Position numbers and translations under genes: made by a program. Below the pieces are notes generated by a model that was given only the letters and a program-made list of their open reading frames with translations, had not been told where the DNA came from and searched no databases. Positions 58,001-64,000 of a DNA stretch of 64,000 bases are shown piece by piece; the first letter of the stretch is position 1, and each line of letters begins with the position of its first letter. This DNA comes from Circinella umbellata. Its lineage: Eukaryota > Mucoromycota > Mucoromycetes > Mucorales > Lichtheimiaceae. The stretch lies in the NCBI GenBank assembly GCA_025093555.1, contig JAIWNF010000020.1, forward strand, positions 124,001 to 188,000, read 5' to 3'.

Positions 58001-60551
58001 AAAAAGTATATACAGTAACAACAAATAGATCGCGTGTGCGTAACGCACAAGTGTTATTTATTATTTATTCATATGGAAAAAAACCCCCTTTTAATTATTA
58101 TTATTATAAACAGATGAACATGCTGCTACTATCTTTATTACATTTTTCCGTCGATTCATGAAACCTGGTGATTTAACTCGTATATTGATCGATCGATTTG
58201 ATAGTGATGGATTATTAGAACCTCCACCCACTCGTATCCAAGAACGAATCCAAGCTATCTTTCTCATTTGGTTAACGAGTTATTGGAACGATTTTCACAG
58301 CCGACGGACACGAAAACTGATGATTCGTTTTTTGGAGCGGATATCAAAAGAAGACGTGTTACGACCGATCAGTGCTTCACTTTTACCTTTGGCCAATCGG
58401 ATGGCACCCGACGAGGATCCCGATTGTCATTGGGGTATGGCGGATGATGACAATGAAGGATTGTCAGAAGAAGAAGAAGAAGATTATAACAATGCTTTAG
58501 AATCTTCAGATGATGACGATGATGTATTTGAAGAATGTGAAGGTGCAAGTATGGATGAAATGTCAACTGGAGATGACTATGAGATGACAACAACGCCTAC
58601 TCTACCGGCAACAAAAAATAAAAAAGATAGTGGATATTCTTCTGAATCTTTTGTTAACTATTTTCCCAGTACGTATGACAACACTGGTAAAAAGGATGAA
58701 GATAGTAAATCAATTTCCGAAGGTTGTATCCCATCCTACAGCAACAACAAAAAAGAATCCGAACCAGCACTGAAACGAACAGCAAGTGTTAGTTCATTCA
58801 GTTTATTTGGTACCCGACAACGGCAATCTTCTATTACATCTTCACTTGGATTTTTATTTTCATTTGCTCCCATGACCGCTGCAAAACCAGCTGATAGTGA
58901 TAAAAATGAAGAGGAAGAACAACAACAACAACAACAACAACCTGAAAAGGAAGATGCTAAACAAGATTTACCGAAAAAGAACAAGTTGGAACCAAGCAAA
59001 GAAAAACAACAACATCAACAAGAGACATCTTCTCCTCCACATCCCACACCACCACCTAAAGAAAAATTAAAATCCGTCGTCACACCTGTATCACAACAAC
59101 AACAACAACAACAAAAACAAAAACAAAAACGACCTTCTATTGATGTACAATCTATTACAACCACCAACACAACAACAAGTATTAACAAACAACCCCCTAC
59201 AACCAATGTGAATAAAAGTAATAGCAATCGAACCGAATTTTCCGGTGGTTTGATTGACATTGATATAAATTGTAGTATGTCAGCATCACCTAGCTGGACT
59301 TCTTTTGGAGCCACTACCATTTCATCTTCTGCTGCTAGTTTTATCAGTGTTTTTGGCGCTGGTGGAAATAACAATGCAAGTGGATTTCGTAGCAATAACA
59401 ATAATAATAATCATCATAACGATAAATCAGAAAAGGAGCAAGTTAATTATAGTTACAAAGTAATGATGGAAATTCCTGAACGAGCTATTGCTGATCAACT
59501 TACATGGATCGAATCAGAGTTATTTGGTAAAATCAAAGCACGTGAATTTGTACGTAATATTTGGTGTCCTCGACCAAGTTCAGTATCTTCTGAGGATCAG
59601 CTCAACAAGTGTCACAGTGCTGTTGCTGCTTCCATTGCTCATTTTAACTTTATCTCCGCATGGGTTGCAACTATTATTGTCACACAACCCAAGTTGAATA
59701 AGCGGGCTGGGTTGCTTGAAAAATTCATGTCTATTGCTGTGGTAATATATTTTGGATTGTGGGAATTTTTTTTAACCAAAAAAAAAAAAAAACTTAATCC
59801 TTATAATTATATATTTATATATATAGGAACTACGAAATCATAATAACTATAACTCATTAATGGCGATTTTAGCCGGTTTAAATAGTGCATCTGTTTTACG
59901 ATTGAAACAAACACGTGAAGCTATTTCTGATAAAAAACTTTTTAAACAATTTAAAAGTCTTGAACGATTAATGAGTTCAGATCGATCTTTTAGTTCTTAT
60001 CGACTTGCATTAAAAGCTTCAGAAGCCCCTGGTATACCTTATCTGTAAGTATTTATTACGTGGGGAGAAAAGTAAAATTGAAATAACGTGGAAAAAAAAA
60101 AAACATGTTCAGTTAACCTTTTTTCTCACATGGCACATTATCCTTTAGTGGTATTCATAATCAAGATCTTGTCTCCCTTGCTGAAGGAAATAAAGATTTA
60201 CGACCTGATGGAACTATTCATTGGGAAAAGTTTCGGTTAATGGGTGAATGTATTGTAGCTATGATGAAATTTCAATGTCCTGCTTATGATATTGAACCTG
60301 ATGGTAAAATACTTCATTTTATTGCTGACACTGAAATTCTTAGTGAGGATGTAAGTTAAACTTTCCACCCCCCCCGCGGTATTTTATTTGCATGAAAATC
60401 TATTTAGTTCTCGGGATTCAACAAGTGGGAAATAGGACTAATTTATTTGAATAATTATAAACAGGAACAATATAAACGCTCCAATTTGATAGAACCACGA
60501 TTAAAATCATCCAGCACAAATCGTTTAAGGGATCTTTGGCTTCGAATGTAG
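55008..60551 (+). CDS. Degenerate Ras-like GTPase fused to a RasGEF (N and catalytic domains)
   Basis: Ten exons: 55008-56129, 56259-56370, 56459-56574, 56733-56814, 56954-57791, 57905-57978, 58114-59741, 59827-60044, 60149-60350 and 60465-60551; 1,492 aa. Intron 2 is GC-AG. Residues 1-374 are Lys/Ser/Thr-rich. A Ras-like domain follows: P-loop 'GTLNIGKST' (386-394), 'LICYDTTNRDSMD', then 'GLKADL' (491-496) where NKxD is expected; no DxxG is visible. A RasGEF N-terminal domain ('LTIDDLIDKLLVEDP', 'FFRRFMKPGDL') spans about 757-870. A roughly 350-residue Gln/Ser/acidic linker leads to the catalytic RasGEF (about 1228-1470: 'ERAIADQLTWIESELF', 'YNSLMAILAGLNSASVLRL', 'GIPYLGIHNQDLV'). RasGEFs load Ras with GTP; the target here is not determined. 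Confidence 0.9.
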
Positions 60552-60891
60552 CATGTAGTTATAATAATATTTCTTCTTTTTTTTTTCTCGTATACAAAGT
60601 TTGATATCATATACATAAATATAACAATAAGATGTTATTTTTTTTTTTTTTACCCTACCCTATCCTATCCTATCCTATTAAATCCATTCATCACATCATC
60701 TTTAATCATACCGCAAACACACTTCTTTTTTTTTTTCTTTACAAGAGCAAAAAAAAAAAAAACATTAAAAAATATTCAGTAATCTTCACACACAGTTGTT
60801 GCTGTGCTACTAAAACACAAACATTTTTCTTTTCTTTTTTTTTTTTTTTTTCTGTGCCCCTCTTCTCTTTCTTTTTCTTTTATTATTTACT
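60552..60891. other. Intergenic region and leader of the F-box gene
   Basis: 340 bp with a short (CCTAT)n run near 60657-60680 and T/C-rich tracts leading to the start codon. No gene is seen. Confidence 0.55.
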
Positions 60892-62139
60892 ATGAAAAAA
60901 TTAACAATTATAATATCATCCTACTTATATCAACTTCCACCGGAATTAATTCAACAAATATTACATCATTTACCAAAGTACAGTTTAGCTCAACTATGTC
61001 TTACAACACAGAGACTTTATGAAATATGTCTACCCGTACTGTATACTCATCTCGAACTCAGTTTTCGTTGTCACATTCACCAATTGGAAATGGCATTACA
61101 GCATCGACCATTCTTACGAGACATTGTCAGACGACATACTAAACACTTGACTTTGATATGTCGTCAAAGTGGTAGTGATATGATGAACGACTTTGAAAAA
61201 TTATTACTTCAATTTTTACCTCAAATCCACACATTTACATTTGTTGATTTTCACGTTTTATTTACCGAAAGCATATGTCAATTGGTTCAACAACAACAAC
61301 AGCAGCAATTCTCAAATAATGTTCCTTCTATTCAAACCCTTGAATTTCGATATTGTAATTTGGTCAGTACAACTCACAATATTCATCAACTTTTATCTAC
61401 TATGCAACATGTCCGACATGTTTCAATGCTATGGACGGATTTTTCAGAGATGGCTATATCTCAACTTTTGTCTTGTTTACCCAATTTAAAAAGTATTGAT
61501 TTTGGAGCAAATCATAATCGGATACGGACAGCTAATGATAGTGCATTGACCACACTAACCCAATATTGTTCTCATTTGCGTCATTTGACTGTATCACTTC
61601 AGCAAATCGAACAAGAAAGCTTGTGTGACGTATTGGTGTTTTATGGTCATCAGTTGACTCAGTTATCGATCCGTTGTGAAAGTCCGAGGCTATTGGATGT
61701 AATTGCGCATTTCTGTCCCCAGCTTGTCCAATTGACTTTACAAAGTACAAGAAGAGGAGGCTATATCGATAATAAAACAAATTATATCTTACTGTTACAA
61801 ATATTACAAAAATGTCGAAAACTACAATCACTTGAATTAGTTGGATGGTTAATTCAGGATATCCCTTCGATTGTTTGGTCGGTTGTTGCCAAGGAACGTA
61901 GAAATCGTCTTTGTCGTCTTGGTTGGAGTAATGATAAAAGTAATAATAATAATAATAATAATAATAATTCTATTCATGCTGAAGATGATAGAGATGGATC
62001 ATGGCATTATTATTTAGATGATCAGGCCATGTTACGACAACATAATTTAAATATTCAATATCGGCCAGTAGGAAATTTGGAAAAAACATTGATTCTTAAT
62101 AGTCAAGAACTACATGAAATTCGATACCAAATTAATTAA
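60892..62139 (+). CDS. F-box / leucine-rich-repeat protein
   Basis: Single exon, 415 aa. An F-box-like motif occupies about residues 11-50 ('LYQLPPELIQQILHHLPKYSL...CLTTQRLYEI'). This is the segment that in this family binds Skp1 in SCF ubiquitin ligases. It is followed by irregular leucine-rich repeats ('LEFRYCNLV', 'LLSCLPNLKSIDFGAN', 'CSHLRHLTVSLQQI', 'FCPQLVQLTLQS', 'CRKLQSLELVGW') that would select the substrate. A Gln run near 135 and an Asn run near 350 are coded by repeats. The start is the first ATG after the T/C-rich leader, with the F-box beginning about 10 codons later. The substrate is unknown. It converges with the DIB1 gene. Confidence 0.82.
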   Translation: MKKLTIIISSYLYQLPPELIQQILHHLPKYSLAQLCLTTQRLYEICLPVLYTHLELSFRCHIHQLEMALQHRPFLRDIVRRHTKHLTLICRQSGSDMMNDFEKLLLQFLPQIHTFTFVDFHVLFTESICQLVQQQQQQQFSNNVPSIQTLEFRYCNLVSTTHNIHQLLSTMQHVRHVSMLWTDFSEMAISQLLSCLPNLKSIDFGANHNRIRTANDSALTTLTQYCSHLRHLTVSLQQIEQESLCDVLVFYGHQLTQLSIRCESPRLLDVIAHFCPQLVQLTLQSTRRGGYIDNKTNYILLLQILQKCRKLQSLELVGWLIQDIPSIVWSVVAKERRNRLCRLGWSNDKSNNNNNNNNNSIHAEDDRDGSWHYYLDDQAMLRQHNLNIQYRPVGNLEKTLILNSQELHEIRYQIN

Positions 62140-62571
62140 AATAGCACACACACACACATATATATATATATATTTCAGTTTTCTTTTTTTTCCACACATA
62201 TTGCTCTCCTCCATTGACTTGATTGACATTTATAATTCGCAACTTTTGATTGTGTATCTTATCTTGTAAATTAAATATCTAATAATAATAATAAATAATT
62301 GGTTTGTTTTGTATTACTGTAAAATATATTGTTATAGATAACATTATAATATAATCATATGAAGACACATATATTATATTATGTTTTTGCTACCGAAACT
62401 ACACGTTTGAAATTGAAATATTTATATATAGAATAAATCACACACAATTTATTCACCACATGTCAGAAGATATGATAAACAAAAAAAAAAAAAGAAAAAA
62501 AAAAGAGAGAGAGAGATAGATTGAAGTGATAAGATATAAGTCTTTTTCTTTTACAAATAAATCGTAACATT
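62140..62571. other. Convergent intergenic region
   Basis: 430 bp between the stop codons of the F-box gene and DIB1. It contains short (CA)n and (TA)n runs at about 62143-62173 and purine runs near 62480-62520. No gene is seen. Confidence 0.6.
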
Positions 62572-63364
62572 CTAATACTTGTATTTTGTTGAATAATCCT
62601 TCAAAGAAACAACCAAACCACGACCTTTTCTAGCACCACGATAAACAATCTACATCAAGGAAGGAAATATTAGCTTTATCTCTTAAATTTAAAGAAAAGA
62701 AAATATATATATATATAAATATACCTCGACTAAATCAATCATTTCTTGTTTATCATCTAAAGCCCAATTAATTTTATTATTGTTACCAGTTCCTAAATCC
62801 ACCATAATATGTTTATTACGGAAAAAGAACATGGTTGTACATGGATCATATAATTCATACATCTATTATAAAAAAAAGTGTCTCTTTAGTTTTAGATATT
62901 ATCCTATCCTATCTATAGTTAATAATAATTTACCTTATTAAAATCAGGTACTTCAGTAATATCAACCTATATATACATAGAGTTTAATTATATATGATTC
63001 TAAATAATGTGTTCCCAGAATAATAAAAAGGTGGCATTACCAAATAAATTACTGCAAAATTCTTTACTTTTTCAGCAATACTATATAAAATTTCATCCAT
63101 TTTCATACAAGTCTAATGATTTAATAATATTAGTTCTTACTCTTTGAATATATATATATATATATATATCTTAAAGTTATATTCTTACAGGATCCCAATC
63201 ATGACCAAATCGAATTATAACAACGCGATCTTCTTCTGACAAGATCGCTTGATCCACTTGCCAACCTAATTAATAAATTAATTAATTATTTATTCAATAT
63301 ACATACACCTTGATTTATAATATATAGTTATGTATTTACCATTTGTCAAATGCGGTAAAAAGTA
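62572..63364 (-). CDS. DIB1: U5 snRNP thioredoxin-like protein Dib1/Dim1 (start exon not resolved)
   Basis: Six exons on the - strand: 63364-63340, 63265-63189, 63112-63041, 62966-62934, 62862-62725 and 62649-62572, encoding 140 aa. Dib1 (TXNL4A in humans) is a core protein of U5 and the U4/U6.U5 tri-snRNP in pre-mRNA splicing. Matches to the family run almost end to end: 'LPHLTNGWQVDQAILSEEDR', 'FGHDWDPTCMKMDEILYSIA', 'VDITEVPDFNKMYELYDPCT', 'RNKHIMVDLGTGNNNKINWA', 'VYRGARKGRGLVV' and C-terminal 'DYSTKYKY'. Only the first one or two residues (Met, usually Ser) are missing. They must come from a tiny upstream exon, because TAG lies directly before 63364 in frame. An ATG followed by GTACTT at 63576 is one candidate. 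Confidence 0.93.
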
Positions 63365-64000
63365 CTATATTTTTATACATTGAGTAAAATAAAAATGAAA
63401 ACTCATCAGTACACGATCAAGTTAGATTATACTGTTTCAAATCAAAATTAAAAAATAATTATAGACTTACCGACTAAAACAAACAAATAAATTGTATATA
63501 AAGAATGAATAATATTTAATTAGTTTCATATAAACTGTTCATGTTATGTAAAATAAAATAAATACTATAAAGTACCATGACACAGCTGCCGTTATATTTA
63601 CAACAAAGAGAAAAAAAAAATAGTTATAAGAAAAAAATGAGTAAGATTCTTGATTAATTATCTTTGCGGAATTCAATGTGCATGGATTAAAATTTGATAT
63701 TAGATTAACAATTCTAACTAGTCCAACTCATATAATATATATTGATTTGATGAGTATTTGAGATATATAGTAATATATTCTTTATGTAGTACTTCTTTGA
63801 ATTAGATAGATACTTCTACAGTTCTACTACTATATTATTATTTATAATTATTAAAGCATTCTATACGAGATAATATCATATTTTCTTATATTTGACCTTG
63901 TGCTTAATACTACATAAAGTTATAATATAAAGTTGCAATACTTTTCTTGCTTATCTCCTTTTAATTAACATAGGCATTAATTCACTGGCTAGTTTTTTTT
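63365..64000. other. AT-rich flank upstream of DIB1
   Basis: It presumably contains the unresolved first exon and promoter of DIB1. Otherwise it is AT-rich DNA with no recognisable gene. Confidence 0.5.

Overview
The window is a 64 kb piece of nuclear genome from an AT-rich, intron-rich fungus. It most likely belongs to Mucoromycota (Mucorales or close relatives). Three observations support this. Genes are split by many short GT-AG introns, and two introns have GC-AG ends. Intergenic DNA is very A/T-rich, with long pyrimidine tracts just before start codons. The gene set is fungal: a Rim15/Greatwall kinase with a response-regulator tail, a Cps1/hyaluronan-synthase-like GT2 enzyme, Zrt-type ZIP, Kap123 and Sec2. 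No prokaryotic operons, CRISPR arrays or phage genes are visible. Species was not determined.

Layout. 1-9.8 kb (+): a Sec2/Rabin8-type Rab exchange factor, a six-exon cis-prenyltransferase (Rer2/DHDDS) and a two-exon membrane GT2 polysaccharide synthase stand in tandem. 9.8-11.2 kb: a three-copy 15-bp repeat and a 5'-truncated, frameshifted LINE. 11.4-15.2 kb (-): a kinase-fold protein lacking the catalytic Asp (HRN instead of HRD) and a glutamine-rich protein of unknown function. 15.2-23.4 kb: gene-poor, with one six-exon four-TM protein. 23.4-26 kb: a single-pass surface protein converges on VMA8 (V-ATPase subunit D). 30-38 kb: one very large seven-exon gene (about 2,469 aa) of Rim15 type. 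39.7-42 kb: a decayed coding relic and a five-exon ZIP transporter. 43.9-44.1 kb: intronless tRNA-Phe(GAA) on the - strand, preceded by a stack of inverted repeats. 46.6-51.1 kb: a thirteen-exon Kap123/importin-4. 51.2-54.0 kb: a repeat island with a MITE-like element, 122-bp repeats and a Tc1/mariner transposase relic. 55-60.6 kb: a ten-exon protein joining a degenerate Ras-like GTPase to a RasGEF module. 60.9-62.1 kb: an F-box/LRR protein. 62.6-63.4 kb (-): Dib1/Dim1 (U5 snRNP), whose first exon is not resolved.

The genes are mostly housekeeping and do not form a cluster. Loose themes are secretion and the cell surface (Sec2, dolichol synthesis, GT2, surface protein) and nutrient or stress signalling (Rim15, RasGEF, V-ATPase, ZIP). 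I found no convincing new multi-gene system. The items most worth a second look are the GTPase-RasGEF fusion, the HRN/DYR pseudokinase and the hairpin array upstream of tRNA-Phe, which may be co-transcribed with it. Exon borders were worked out by hand from splice consensus and reading-frame continuity. Every multi-exon model closes in frame except where stated.
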